A DNA stretch of 64,000 nucleotides from Aselliscus stoliczkanus (Eukaryota; Chordata; Mammalia; Chiroptera; Hipposideridae): positions 95,570,709 to 95,634,708 of the forward strand of contig CM066737.1 in assembly GCA_033961575.1 (NCBI GenBank), read 5' to 3'. This document shows positions 46,109 to 59,654 of this stretch, one piece after another (position 1 is the stretch's first letter; every line of letters starts with the position of its first letter). The translations under genes were made by a program, and so were the position numbers. Below the pieces are notes generated by a model. It saw only the letters and a list, made by a program, of their open reading frames with translations, had not been told where the DNA came from and did no database searches.

Positions 46109-48715
46109 CTAAAAAGGCAGGAAACACATTACAAATTATAATAGTGGATACTTAAATAAAATGTTACTGTTTTCAAAAATCTTTTTTACCAATATAATCT
46201 TTAACTTGGTTCATATAAAACTGAATGATTTTACTTGGCAAGCAGGGCATGGCGGGCAATGTGGCCAATGGCTAAGCCAAAGCCTGGTAATGTAGGGCCT
46301 TGTGCAACCAGGCAGAGAAACTCAGACTTGATCCTGGTAGGCTGCAAGTTTCTCAATCTGGTCAGGTGTCAAAATCTCTTCAGGAACTTAAAAACACTGG
46401 CCAGTGCCAGCACCTCTCTAGAATCAGAATCTATAGGGATGGGCCTGATATACAGATAGATTTAAAGGTTCCCCACCCCAGGCATTCTGATCAGAGGTTT
46501 GAGAGCCTCTGCTCTATGGGACACTTTTAAGCCAAGCAGTGAAGTGTGAAATCGCCATTTTTGCTACACTACGCTGGCCTTAAGAAAGGTAGATCCAAAG
46601 GGATCAAGACATAAAACAGGGATACCACTTGTGAATCTACTAAAATAATGCAGATGCCAAGGCCTCAAATCAGGACAGAGTAGGCCTCGAATCAGGACAG
46701 AGGTGGTACAGACAGGGAAGAGGGCTGGACTTGAGGACTATACTAGGACTGAAATGGTAGGACTTGGTGCCCCCAACTGAAAACTGAACATGACAAAGGA
46801 GCCAAGGATAACTATGGGATTTCTGATTAAGGTAACTGGGTGACTGGGGGAAGAAATGTTAAAAGAGAAATGAGGAAAAAGAGCTCTCTTTCTGCATGTT
46901 TAATTAATTTAAGGTCCAAGGGATAATATCCCTAAGAGCTCTCAGAACGGGTGCCTGCCCCATCCCTCTGTGCTCACAGCATCCTTTGATTCTCTCAGGG
47001 TGTACGATTCACTGTATTGTCATCGTCTGGGTTTCCCCCACTATCTTTTCATACTGATAGAGCAGAACCTGTCTTTTCATTATTCAGTCTTTTAAGACAG
47101 AGTCTGGTGGTAGATGCTCAGAATATTGATGAATCGACGATTCAATGAGCTGCTGGATATTCAAGTCTGAAAGCTAAAGGCTGACACACAGATGTGGGAG
47201 CCATCGGCTCCGTGTTAACTAAGCCTTGTGATCACACAATAATGAGAACCTGTAGTGTGAGGAAAGAGTGGAAGGAGGCAATCCTGGGAGCGTCATAGTT
47301 TAAGGAAGGGCCAAAAGGAGTTCACAAAGGAACCCGAGAAAGGACAGCTGGAGAGGCTGGTGGAAAGTCATGAGGGAAGGTAGGGCGTTAAAAATTCCAA
47401 GAATCCTAGTAAGGTGCATGGCTAATGCAGCATGCACGCAAATCAAGGAGTGATGTCTGCATTGGCTAGAGGAACTCTGAGGTCATTCATATTCCCAGTG
47501 AAAAAGCAGTGTAGCAAAGGCTGTATGGGGTCAGATTAAAGTGGGTTGAGGAATCAATGGAAGGTGCGAATTTCTTTAAGAAGTCTAATTTAGAATGGAG
47601 AACAAAGAGGCAGTAACTAGAATGGGATGCAGGGTCAAGGAGTTTTGTTTAACTGATAAAAATAGTCATGCATGCTCGATCTGTGGGAGAAAATATACTG
47701 GAAAGTGAAAGGCTGAAGCCAGACACGGTGAAATTTCTGGATCAAGATGTTAGAGGAAAACAGAGATGAAACTAGGTGCAAAGATAAAGGAATTCTCTTT
47801 AACTGGGAGGAGAAATATGCTATCCTTCTGGGAGTTGAGGGGGTAAACATGGATGAGAACATAGCTACATTGTGTTTAAAGAAAGGGGGAATGCAGAAAG
47901 TCGGGAGGAGCTCACGACTAGTGGCTTCAACAGTGGATATGAAATTGGAGGCAAGATCTTTGGTTACCAGAGAGAATGGCAGACTGGGTTAAGAGATTAG
48001 TTCGTTAAACTCTTTGTGGTTTAAAAAAAAAAAGAAAAACAAAGAAAACTCTGCACATAACTACCTAAATTCAAGTTTCTTGACTATGCTTTATAAAAAT
48101 GGTTTGTAGGGAGAAAGAATCAGCATTATGTCCTTATTTCTGGCCTGATATACTTATCCTTTTTCAAAGCTATATATTTTTATGACATAGCTGACTAAAC
48201 CAATGTTATTTTCTTAAAAGTGGCTTTGGAATTTTAAACCGAGATAGCATTAGAAGATGAAGATCTCACCAAACTAGCAGGAGAATCCTATCCTCAGTAA
48301 ATCTGTTATATCTTCAGAGAAGTCATCTCTGACAGTTGATATTGCTGATGAAGCTTGGCCTCTTTTGGCAAGGTTTGTCAAAACTGATTCTAACAAGTAC
48401 TAGAAGATCAAATGTCCTTGTGTTTACAAAGAACAAGGTCAGGCTCGTTGTTTTTGTGTACATTAATTTGTCAGTACTCGTAAGATAAAACCTTTCATGA
48501 CTGGAAAACCTAATCACTTTGGAGCTTGCAAAGTATCATGTATTTAACTGTAACTTGGAGTAAAATAACTTTCTGTTTGCTTTCATAAATGTGCTGGAAA
48601 CACATTTCAAATGTACAGGCTTATCTGAGCCGAGCAAAACTATTCTATCACTTGACAAGAGTAGAATTCACCTTTAGAATTTGCCCCACTAACTCAACCT
48701 ATGAAATTATTCCCA

Positions 48716-49157
48716 GACCGGCCGAGTGGCACATTGGTTAAGAGCTGGCTTGGGACGCCAGCAGCTCAGGTTCGGATTCCACATATGAGGGCCAGTAACA
48801 CTGCCCTCTACAGCTAACAACAGCTCCACCTGGAGCTGGTCTGCTGTGAGTCCCTGGGACGGCATAGCTGCAGCCCCTGCTGCAGTGGGCTGCCATAGGC
48901 TACAGTGAGTGGCCGGCAACCAGCATGAGTGGCTGGCAGCCAGGGTGAGTTGCCAATAGCCGCAGTGAGCGACCATCCAGAGGCCAGGGACCAATCTGCC
49001 TCATCTGGGAAAAGTACAATGATGATACCAACATGGGCCAGTGAAGCAATGTCCTCCGCAACTAGACTGAAGAACAAAAGGACAGCAACTTCTCTGTTCC
49101 CGTCCCCCAATTCCCCAATAAAGTCTTTTTTAAAAATAAATAAATAAAAAATAAAGA
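48716..49157 (+). mobile_element. Long-form SINE
   Basis: Head GACCGGCCGAGTGGCACATT, tail CCCCAATAAAGTCTTTTTTA plus (TAAA)n. Flanks AAATTATTCCCA on both sides (right copy 49158-49169). Confidence 0.95.
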
Positions 49158-49270
49158 AATTATTCCCAATATGAAATATTACGTGATTTGTTAAAAAAAC
49201 TATTTCAATGGTCCTGTGAAGTACTCGAAATTTCACTGTGATTTTAAAGCTACCATTAAAAATGAATTTA

Positions 49271-49374
49271 GGGCCGGCTGAGTTGCATGTTGGTTAAGCG
49301 CTGGCTTGGGAAGCCAGCGGCCCCGGTTCGGGTCCCACATATGAGGGCCAGTGACACTGTCCTCAAAAAAAAAA
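49271..49374 (+). mobile_element. Short-form SINE
   Basis: Head GGGCCGGCTGAGTTGCATGT, ends ACACTGTCCTC plus A tail. Confidence 0.93.
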
Positions 49375-49539
49375 AATTCTAAAAACAAAGGCGGCTTTGC
49401 TAAAACTGAGTCATCATACGTATGATTTCTGTATAAGTGCCATCTTGTAAGGTAGTAATGGAGAACTAGAGCTTTAGAATAAGGCGTTTCCAAAACAGAA
49501 GAGCACAATTTCCTGAAATTAATACTACTGCTAATAATA

Positions 49540-49730
49540 ACTACCATTTACATGGCATTTCACAATTTCCTTAGGATTTCTATGTACTTTTATTTTATCT
49601 GATTCTTACCTTTTCCAGATAAAGGCTCTGAGATGTTCTATGACTTACCCAAAGTCAGTGAACTAGTGAGGGGTGGGAGAGAGTGAGGAGGTGCCTGTCT
49701 TTAGAATCCAGACCTTTACTTTCATCTTCT
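49540..49730 (-). mobile_element. MIR-like ancient SINE
   Basis: CATTTACATGGCATTTCACA and GACTTACCCAAAGTCAGTGA resemble the MIR core. A second MIR-like piece is near 50285-50400 (CATGCCAAGCATGATGCTAA). 49735-50280 and 50410-51200 are otherwise unassigned, apart from a (TA)n run near 50752-50780. Confidence 0.45.
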
Positions 49731-51229
49731 GATTTTTTAAGGAACTTTTTTTTTTATTTAAAAAAATTACAAGCAGTCCCACCAACTAAAGATTCCATCA
49801 TTATGTTAAGAAACTTCCTTTCCAGTTTTTTTCTATTTTTTTTTTTAAATAGACTTGGCATCACCCTTTCCTCAAGCCTTATAGAATAATAATCTTTACA
49901 TCCCATCTAGCATTTTAAATTTCAAAACTGAAGAAAAATTTGACTTAGCAACAATCCCATTAGCAATAGCAAAATATAGGCATACTTTATACAGCTTGAA
50001 GGCCGCTTCAGTAAAATCCCCTGAAGACTGAAAATTAGGGAATGCTTATTTATAATGTTAATAGATACTACAGCATCTAAAAATGTCCATTAAGATTTCA
50101 GAAAATCCAGTAGTTCCTGGAAAAGAAAAATTACTTGAAGGGGTGAGGGGAAGATACATCACTTTGAATAAATTGTTTGTTAAAGGAACACTGATCTAAT
50201 TTTAAAAATCAGCAAAAACCAAGCTTACATGGAGAACATTTCATGGAGAATCTATATAAGGAAGGACGGTGGTTATGATAGATAACAACACCAAACATTC
50301 ACCCACCATGACCACATGCCAAGCATGATGCTAAGCCCTTAAAATATACCATTTACTCCTCACAACAACCTTATGAAATTGGTGATATTGTTTTGTTATT
50401 CTCACCTCTCTAAGCTTCTAGAAAAATTTCATTACAATTTTTGCCAAGATAGAAAAATGTATGTTATTGGGTTGCAGTGTACTTTAACATCATAAAAAGA
50501 AATCCTACTAAACACCCTTAGACACTGCCCTTGGTCAGCTTTCCTAAAATCAAGGTGCAGTCACCTTACACTCTAGCACGGAATGGTGCCCCCATTTCCT
50601 ACCAGGTAAAATACAAATTGCAGTCTAGCAACTGGCCTCTATAAACAAACTGCCTTCTGCCTTCAGTTCTGTCTCCCGCAGCAGCCCCCAAACTATCCCA
50701 TGTCCTTTGAACTTAATGTTTATATTTACATTCCTTTGTTTCTGAAATTTTGCATATATATATATATATATATATATATAGTTTACTGCAGAAATTATAC
50801 AGCTTAGTATTTAATAAAAGTATTCTAAAAGTATAAAAAAATTAAAATATGCTCAAAATCCTACCACCTGATGCTATCAATAGAATTTACGGATTATTCA
50901 GACATTTCTATGCATATTTATAAATAAAAGGTTGAAGAGTGAACAGAGGGTTTAATGAAAATTGGATATTGTAACATGCTAGTTTTAAACAAAAATGATT
51001 ACATTAGAATTTTCTGGAACTCAATCCCATTCCCTGGCTTTCTAGCCCCTTGCCGCAACTCTCTTCATTTCATCACACTGACTTGGCCTAACCACAAACT
51101 TGGCTAAATGCAATTTTCCTCTTGTCTCTGCACCAGCACCTGTGCAACCAAATCTGGTTGGACACGTGCACTCCCACTATCTCTCTCTTATTTGTCTGTT
51201 TGTCTCCCTTCCCTCATAGTTTCACTTTG

Positions 51230-52245
51230 AATTCATGACCCTGAACCTGCAGCTGACCTTCTCTCCTTCCTCCCCTCTGTTTTCCACATTCTCCTCCTCA
51301 AATCTCTATTAACACCTCCCCATCCTCACTCTCAGGTGATCTTACTTCACTGGAAACTGAAATAATCAGAAGATCCATTGCCTACTACATCTACCCACCT
51401 AGCAACTAATGTGGCCTCCAACTATAGCCAAACCATCTGTGTTCCTAGCTAAAGCCCCCCTTCTTACTACTCCAGCACCTCTCCCATTCTCTGCCCCTAC
51501 ACCCTCCACTGGATCACTTTCATTAACATACAAACAAGGCTCTTCTCCCCCTCTCAAACAAACAGAAACTCTCATCCCATTTCTTTGCCATCTCCTTTTC
51601 TCCAATTCTTATCGTTCCATATCATCTAAACTCACTTTAATCAGGCCCATGACTTCATCAAAACTGTTCATCAAGGTCACCCGTTCTCAGCCCTCATTTG
51701 ACTTGTCCTAGCAGCACTCTCCTCTATGATTCACTTTCCCCACTTAGCTTCCAGGACCCAAGCTCTGAGTTTGATCTTCCCTCACTGGCCACACCTCTTC
51801 GGTCCTTTGCAGGAGCCTCATAATGCTGCAAACCCCAGGGTTTAGTCCTTGGTCTTAGTTTATCCATTGTACAATCCCTCCTTTTGTGATCTCATTCTGT
51901 CTCAAGAGTTTAAATTTCATCTTATCCCAACAACGCCCAATTTTGCATTTCCACTGTAGTCCTGTTTCCCAAATTCAGATCTGTAAATGTCTCTCAGACA
52001 TCTCACAATTAAGTCTCTGCTCAAATGTCATCTCAGCAAACCCTGACCACTTTTGTAACCCCAAATCTATCTTATACTCTTCTTTTCCTCCCCAAGCAGT
52101 TATCACTTATTTATGCCTGTGTACCTTTACTAGAATATAATCCTCAATGAGAAAAAGGACTGTCATCTATTTTGTACATTGATGTATCCCAAGTGCCTAA
52201 AATACTGCCTGACATAGAAAGCACACAATGTTCATTTATAAAATA
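51230..52245 (+). mobile_element. L2 LINE 3' end
   Basis: TCTGCTCAAATGTCATCTCA, then TAGAATATAATCCTCAATGA and CCAAGTGCCTAAAATACTGC, in the order of the L2 3' end. The 100-codon open frame at 51409-51711 falls in or beside it and has no domain. 52250-53030 is unassigned. Confidence 0.7.
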
Positions 52246-53034
52246 TATGACTACTGACCTTGAAGTAAATGTTTAGTCATAATTAGTTCTTAACCCGCTA
52301 AAGAAAGATTATAAAAACATAGTCACATTTTGCTTATACTACATGACTCAATTTTAAAGACAGTATCCACTGTCACTCCACTATGAAATATGTGGAAATT
52401 AATACATTTACACACCTTCCCTTCCCAGTATTTTATAGTTAGTTTTATAGTAAGTGAATTCAACACTCACTACAAATCCTTTTATCAGAATTTCTCCATT
52501 CTAGAGTTATTTTTATTGATTAATCCTTTGGTTTGCTAGGTTCATTATCAAATAAGGCTGTCAAGAAGGGCTACTGGGTGTTACAGTCCAAGTTCCTAAA
52601 TATTTAAAAATGTCAATCCATGACATTCCAGCTGGGTATAAAATTCTTACACTTTCTCAGAATTTTGTAGACGTTGTTCCACTGTATTCTAACACAATAT
52701 TTGTGTGGATGTCCCTATAATATTTTAAAGTTCACTAAATACTGCTATGATTATGGGGTGGTGGTTTTTCATTCTGTCAATTTCTTGAAACAAGAAAGAT
52801 TTGATCTATATTTCAGGAAAATTTCTTCCATTATATTTTTCTAGCTCATTGGTTATGGCCCCTTCTTTTGGAATTTCACTTATATGTCCTTGTCTCCTTT
52901 ATCTGTCTCCTATATCTATTCATCTTCTCCATAATCATTTTTGTATCTATTATTTTTTAACCACTACATTTTTGTGATTTCATAAAGCCCAGTTCTTCTG
53001 CCCCTGATTATATACTGAGGCACATTTCTTCTTT

Positions 53035-53232
53035 TTTTAAAGATTTTATTGGAGAATTGGGGGAGGGGAACAGCATTGGGGAACCAGGGAAGGGGAACAG
53101 ACAAGTTGCTGTCCTTTTGTTCTTCAGTCTAGCCATGGAGGACGTTGTTTCACTGGCTCATGTTGGTATCGTCATTGTGCTCTTCCCGGGTGAGGCAGTC
53201 GCTTGCTGGCCTCTGGATGGCCGCTCACAGCG
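53035..53232 (-). mobile_element. Long-form SINE, 5'-truncated
   Basis: Has the tail end (AAAGATTTTATTGGAGAATT) and body to GGATGGCCGCTCACAGCGG, but no tRNA-related head. Confidence 0.9.
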
Positions 53233-54040
53233 GTAGGCATATTTATTCTTATAGTTGCCTCTATGGTTGCTTTTATCTTGATCATATTTTCATTTGTTTC
53301 TTCAACTTCTTCCTGAATTCTGTCAGTTTACTTTCTATCAGCCTCTCTTGTCTTGTTACTATATTCTTTGAACCTTGGTATCTCTTCTTTGGGTTTTAAA
53401 AAAACAGATTATGTTGTTTGCAATTTCATTGAGTCCACAGACCAGGGCTAATCAACAGAACTTTCTGTAATGATGGAAATGTTCTGTATCTTGTATATCT
53501 GCACTAGCCATGTGTGACTATTAAGCACTTGAAATATGGTTGGTGCAACTTAGGAACTACATTCATAATTTAATTTCAACTCATTTAAGCTTCCATGTAA
53601 TCAGCCACATGTGACTAATGACTACCATATTGGAACACACAGGTTTTGACAACTGCCGGGATAAACTCTTGCTCTGTTTCTTTCAGAAATTCTTCTTGTA
53701 ATATATTAAATAAAAGAATGTTTCAGAGAGCTGAAGAACATGACTTCAGATTCAAAGGGTTCACCATGCATGAAAACACAATGCATGAAAAAAGACCCAT
53801 ACCGAAGCACAACCCTATGGTATTTCAGACCAGTAGAGATACAGAGATCTTTATAGCTTTCAGAAGAAAAAGAAACACCTACAAAGGAATGAGAATCAAA
53901 ATGGTATCAGGCTCCTAACCTGTAACAATGGATGCTGGATGACAATGAAATGTCATCACAAACTCTCAGGAAAAATTCATTCTGACCTAGAGTTCTGTAT
54001 CTAAACAAATTATCAATCAAGTTTAATGGCAGAATAAAAA
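53233..54040. other. Unassigned, then a HAL1-like remnant
   Basis: From about 53800 the sequence (AGAGTTCTGTATCTAAACAA) looks like the ORF1 3' region of HAL1. Nothing recognised before it. Confidence 0.4.
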
Positions 54041-54049
54041 TACTTTTAG

Positions 54050-54457
54050 GGGCCAGCCAAGTGGCGCATTGGTTAATAGCTGGCTTGGGATGCTAGCGGC
54101 ACCAGTTTGGGTTCCACATAGAGGGCCAGTGACACTGCCCTCAGCTAAGATGGTGAACAACAGCTCCACCTGGAACTGGGCAGTGCAGAGTCCCGGCGAC
54201 AGTGTAGGCTGCAGCAGCCCCTGCTGCAGTGGGCTGCCACAGGCTACAGTGAGTGGCCGGCAGCCAACATGAGCGGCTGGCAGCTGGCGTGAGCTGCCGT
54301 GAGCCGCCGTCCAGACTCCGGCGACCGATCTGCCTCACCCAGGAAGAGTGCAATGATGATACCAACACGGGCCAGTGAAGTGACATCCTCTGCAGCTAGA
54401 CTGAAGAACAAAAAAGGATAACAACTTGTCTTCTCCTTCCGCAATAAAATCTTTAAA
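54050..54457 (+). mobile_element. Long-form SINE
   Basis: Head GGGCCAGCCAAGTGGCGCAT, shortened tail CCGCAATAAAATCTTTAAAA, followed by a TG/TA dinucleotide run. Confidence 0.94.
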
Positions 54458-54458
54458 A

Positions 54459-54489
<31 letters not shown>

Positions 54490-54979
54490 TTAGTATTAAA
54501 ATCTATACTCCTTAGGAAGTTATTTCAATACATAGTCTAGTAAAATAGAGTAAATCAAGAAAGAAGGTGGCATGGGGATCCAGAAAACAGTGGACTAACC
54601 TCAGGAAATGGGAGAAGAAAAATTTCAGAAAAATGTATTACATAGTAAGCCTAGAAAGCAACTACACTAGAATCGATGAGAAAGATGGAAAGCTTCAGGA
54701 AGGGAGTCACTGGGAAAAGGAAGACTCAAAGAAAAACCTAACTGGATTGGGAAGGTGAACTTGAGGACATATTTCTTAGAAGGCACAAATAATTAAGAAA
54801 GAAAACCCGTGCTATGAGCACAGAATCCGCCTCAAAGACGAAGTCTAATTAAGCTTGAAGTCTACAAATCTATGACTGGTACTCACAAGGAGGACATGAA
54901 TTCAGTTACTAAATCTTAGCCTTCCAGATCTGGAAATTACCTGATAGATCTTGAAACGGGATAATTTGAAAGAAAAATA

Positions 54980-55108
54980 GGGCCGGCCGAGTGGCGCGGT
55001 GGTTAAGCACTGGCTTGGGAAGCCAGCGGCCCTGGTTCGGTCCCACATATGAGGGCCAGTGACACTGCCCTCAAAAAAAAAAAAAAAAGAAAAAGAAAAA
55101 GAAAAAGA
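54980..55108 (+). mobile_element. Short-form SINE
   Basis: Head GGGCCGGCCGAGTGGCGCGG, A tail extended by (GAAAAA)n. Flanks include GAAAGA/AGAAAGA. 54490-54979 is unassigned. Confidence 0.94.
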
Positions 55109-55549
55109 AAGACATTTTATTGTACTTCCTTAATCAGGTACTTCAGGGGACAGTGTGAATACGCAAATCTTTTCTAAAGGTTGAACAAGATTCCCAGGTG
55201 TGAATGTTAGGAATGATATCAAGGAGGGAAACCGGGCCTCTTCACACCTCAGTGTGGCTGCGGGAGAGAGAATTTGGTTCTCTGAACCTGAACCAAGAGC
55301 TTGTTCTACCTTACTCTGCTAAGACCAACAGTCTTACTACCTAATCACTTCAGTTTTTTTAAACCTCAAAACCCCAAATCCAGTCAAAAGAAAAACTAGA
55401 GCATAAAATTTGACATTACTCAACATCCTAAGGATTCTGTGTGGGCAGATGGCTATTTAGTAGTGAAGATACCATGGATAGGTAGTTCCTCCTAAAAGGA
55501 TACCTGGGATCATGAGCAACTGGTGGTTTCCCTATATTTTATCATAAAA

Positions 55550-55670
55550 TCAGTGACAACAACCCCACGACTTAGGTGTTTTATCTCCACTTTACAGGTG
55601 TGAAACCGGAGCACCTAAACGGCTAAATAACTTGCAGGAAGCATTCTGCCAAGGCAGTAAATGTTCTAGT
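55550..55670 (-). mobile_element. MIR-like ancient SINE
   Basis: CCACTTTACAGGTGTGAAAC and AAATAACTTGCAGGAAGC match the MIR core. 55701-55713 is a run of 13 C. Confidence 0.45.
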
Positions 55671-55971
55671 AGACAAATACACTTAAAAGTTCACTTTTAG
55701 CCCCCCCCCCCCCTTTCACCTTCCTCTTCAGGAACCCTTTTTCAGGAGTTCAAATTCCATCTTATTTTTTTTTTTTATAAAGCCTATAAAAAACTTCAAA
55801 GATTTGGTTATAATCTGATCTCCTTTAGTTTTTGAAGCTTTCCTGGAGAGAGGCTCAAAGTTTTAATGAAGTTAACCTCATTCTACAAACGGGGAATTAA
55901 AGGATCAGAGCCATTCAAGTGCCTGTCCTAAGTTACAGTGATTTGTAGCATGGTACAATTAATGACAAATA

Positions 55972-56210
55972 CAGAGGGTGTCAAAAAAATGTGTACACAT
56001 TTTAAGACAGGAGAAAACTGTATTCAAATTGTAATACTCAATATATACCGATAATAAAAGATGAATACAAGTCACGTTTGACTTCCACAATGACAAGAGG
56101 TGCTCAAAGTGGTTCCCATCAGCGTCCAGACTCTTCTGATGATGGTGAACTACTGCTTGAGCAACACTGACCAAAGTGTCCACTTGTGTACATTTTTTTT
56201 TGCCAGACTG
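55972..56210 (-). mobile_element. 239-bp Tc1/mariner-like deletion derivative, second copy
   Basis: Left end CAGAGGGTGTCAAAAAAATG with TA before it (55970-55971). Right end complement reads CAGTCTGGCAAAAAAAAATG. On the minus strand the open stretch QVDTLVSVAQAVVHHHQKSL and DGNHFEHLLSL is retained. Confidence 0.8.
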
Positions 56211-56514
56211 CACGGAAGTGGTCTAAAACTTAGTTAGCTAAACCTAGTTAACCCAAGAACTGACTTCTTAATACTCTAAGTTCAGGGGAAAAGGAAAGGA
56301 ATAACTACTATAAACCCACCCTGTGCCTGCCTTCACCCAAGAATTCCCTGATGGGACAACAGGAAGGTGTTAAGTGAAGCTAGTACAGAGTTAGCTTTGC
56401 TAGCCCGATGGATGCCAGCGACAGAGAGACTGTGCAAGGTAGCAAAGATAACAATGGCCAGCAGTTCCTGCCAGGCATGCTCTGTGCTGGGTGCCTGGTG
56501 CACGTGATCTCTAA

Positions 56515-56700
56515 TGCTCACAGCCACCCTGCAGGTCAGGCACTATTACTGCCATTTCAAAAATAAGGAAACTAAGGCCCAAGAGAAGTCAGTAACTTGC
56601 TCAACTTTGTACAGCTAGTGAACAGCAAGGCTCTCATCCAAATGGAGGACTGGCTGACTCTAAGCTGCGGGCGCTCTTTCCATTCACCCTGTTGCTTCTT
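56515..56700 (-). mobile_element. MIR-like ancient SINE
   Basis: CACTATTACTGCCATTTCAA, GGAAACTAAGGCCCAAGAGA and GTACAGCTAGTGAACAGCAA follow the MIR core order. 56700-57730 is unassigned AT-rich intron. Confidence 0.6.
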
Positions 56701-57739
56701 TAAGATCCTGAAAGGGGAGAGGCATGTTCTCTTTCCCTGCCCTTCTTCCCTCTCTTTTCCTTCCCCAACACTCATTATCCCACAAAGTAATCACAGATCT
56801 GTTCAAAGGGCAAGCTGTCGGATGATTCTGTCTTGGTCTCAAACAAATAGTAAGTAAGAGTCACAAGGCCAATCTAAAGCGCCAATTGGTTCTAAGACTT
56901 TCAAGATGTAGGCTGACCTTGTACCCAATGTTTTTTGTGGTGAGGAGAGGGGAGGACTACAACATCTTTGCCTTATTTGAGCACTTTATTCTTGGTATAA
57001 ACCTGACATCCAGATTGAACATCCAGATTTAAGCTGAGAACTCTTAATTTATTAATTTTAGTGTTGATTTTTAAATAAATCTCAGTGCCTACAATAAAGA
57101 CACAATAATTTCTGATGGACTAACAGAAACCTTTTGAATTTTATCAGAACAAGCTTCAAGTTTGTTTAACATATCTTCTCTATTTTTAGTTTACTAAATA
57201 AAACTTTTCTTATATTTCAGAAACATTCCCATGTGGATATGTATTTTTAAAATTCTAAAATTTTATCCTGTGGTTTTACAAAATGGCTTAAGATACAAAA
57301 TTGATAAGAGTACATATATAAAAGTAATGGTAAGATATATGCAACGATCAGCCTATAGAACAAAGGAATTAACAAATATTTTATCTTGTCTTCTGTGCTA
57401 ATAGCCTCTAGAATCATTAGATTCTAAACCATTAGACTGTATTGATCTTCAGCGTTTATGCAGTAAATACAGGAGATTGGACGTCTTTATTCATTAATTC
57501 CCTGAACCACTTTTTATTGTTTGTTTACTATGATCGGGTTGTGCTTCTTTAGGAGCTAACATCAGAACAACTGGTCAAAACCCCTAAACTGGAAGCCAAA
57601 GCCACCACACTCCCCATCAGCAGGGGTGCCATTCATACTGCAGCTGGGCAGTTGACAGCTGCATGCAGCACCCCTGTAGACAGATCCCCAGCATGTCTAA
57701 ATGCACTCCGCCTCTAGTTAATGGCTTTGCCATCTGCCC

Positions 57740-58690
57740 AGCTGCACAAGCCAGAAACCAGGCAGGGAGGTTCACACCCTCCCTCTTCAACCCTAAATTT
57801 AATCCAAATTCTACTTCCTAAATGTGTCATGAAGCAGTTTCTGCCAAACTCTACTGACAGAAGCTACTTTCAAATTATTGTCATCTGTTGCTTACCTAAA
57901 CAACTCTCATAGTGTACTTTTTGTTTCTGACTTTACAATCTGTCCACTCTCCATACTGCCACTAAAATGACCTTTCTAAACGATAAATCTAAGCATATTA
58001 TTAATCTGCTTATGACACTTGAACAGCTCCCTACATCAGAAAGGTAGAGCAGGCTTCTTAGTGTATTCAAGGGCCTTTATGATTTGGGCCCGATTTTGCC
58101 ACTCTTGTGTTTTTTCCATTCTCCTCACCAAAGACATCTGCACCCCAAAGAAAAAGTCTCTGAACACTCAAAGACCTTTCACACCTTGTGCCTTTAAATG
58201 TGCTCTCCTTTCTGCTATTCCTCCCTCCTCAGCCACCCACTGAACATTGTATTCATCCGTCAAATTGAGTTCACCCCTAATTATTTTTTAAGGATGTAAT
58301 AATGGTATCATTGTTTTGTTTCGAATCCTTGTCTTTGAGAAATATATACTGAAATGCTTATGAATTAAATGGTATGCGGAATTTGCTTCAAAATACAGGA
58401 GGGAGAAAAAATGAATAGGAGGAGAGATGAAATAAACTCATTTACTGAAGCAACCAAGGCTCCACGGAACTCTGGTTTATAACACTTCCATAGCACTTAG
58501 CTCACTCAGGTGTACCGAAAATTTCCCACCATCACCTCCCTTAGTGCTTCCAAAACACTGTGTATCCAGTTATAGATCTTTTCACACTCAACTGGATACC
58601 TGTTTCTATCTTCTCTCCAAGACTGTGAACTCTCTAACAGCTAGCAGGGTTCCTAGCTTATCACGGCTCATTAATAACTTTTTGAATGAA
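57740..58690 (+). mobile_element. L2 LINE fragment
   Basis: TTCAAGGGCCTTTATGATTT and later TTCACACTCAACTGGATACC, ending CATTAATAACTTTTTGAATG, fit L2 3' sequence. Confidence 0.6.
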
Positions 58691-59045
58691 GACATAAGAA
58701 AAGTAAACACGGACAATAAAAAGTTTATATACGATTCTTTTTCATATAAACATAAATTGGGGAAAAAACATTTTTTAGGTAGAAAAACCAATGGAATAGG
58801 GTTTGGAAGCTGGATGGGTGGTCTCTGCTATAAACAGTTAACTAAGAAAATGTTTCACTCTCCTCCAAATTATTTCCTAACATTGTTGAAACTGGGTATT
58901 CAATAATACTGTAAAAATTTTAGTAATCACTGGACTTCTATTTGCCTCCTCCATCCACAATATCACTATTTATCCCAAACTCGACTGCTTTGTAGTATTA
59001 ACTTTAAACACACATACATATAAACACACATACACACACACGAAT

Positions 59046-59250
59046 AAAGGCAATATGAGAGTGGAAGAGCAGATACTCTGGAATAAAACACGCTTGACTT
59101 CAAGTCTTTATCCTAAGGCTAGCTGAAGGTGTAACCTTGGACAAGTTACTAAACTGAGCTTCAGTTACCCAATCTGTAAAACAGTGATAACACGAACATT
59201 ATAGGGTTGTTGTAAGGAAAATAAAATATATTAAGTTCTGGCACACAGAT
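59046..59250 (+). mobile_element. MIR
   Basis: GTGTAACCTTGGACAAGTTA, TCAGTTACCCAATCTGTAAA and GGGTTGTTGTAAGGA are the MIR core and 3' end. 58700-59045 is unassigned, apart from a CA-rich run. Confidence 0.8.
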
Positions 59251-59260
59251 ACTATTTTAT

Positions 59261-59366
59261 TTTTTTAAGGAGGGCACAGCTCACAGTGGCCCATGCGGGG
59301 ATTGAACCGGCAACCTTGGTGTTATCAGCACCATGCCCTAACCAACTGAGCTAACTGGCCACCCCA
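59261..59366 (-). mobile_element. VES/Rhin-1-type bat SINE, short
   Basis: Minus strand: AGCTCAGTTGGTTAGGGCAT (A-box region), then GGTTCAATCC (B box) and GGGCCACTGTGAGCTGTGCC. Flanks GATACTATTT on both sides. Confidence 0.88.
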
Positions 59367-59654
59367 CAAAGATACTATTTATTAAAGGTTTACTATTACC
59401 TATTTTTTATTATTACCAACTTGTTATAAATAACCAACTAAATAATCTTTCTTGGGATAAGAAAGGCTCAGTTTTTTTAAAAAAAATTTTTAAATTGTCC
59501 ATATTGACTTGATAACAATCAAACCACAAATACAACCCTAAACATTTTTTGCCTGAAAAAGAGCTTCATTAACAACAAATCTCACCAAACAAGCTAAATT
59601 ACATCTTCTGATAGAAATGCCAACTGACTCATGGGCCATCAAAAGACGGGCCTG

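Noticed and set aside
51409..51711. 100-codon frame rich in Pro and Ser
   Set aside because: It is in or beside pyrimidine-rich L2 sequence, which gives such frames by composition.
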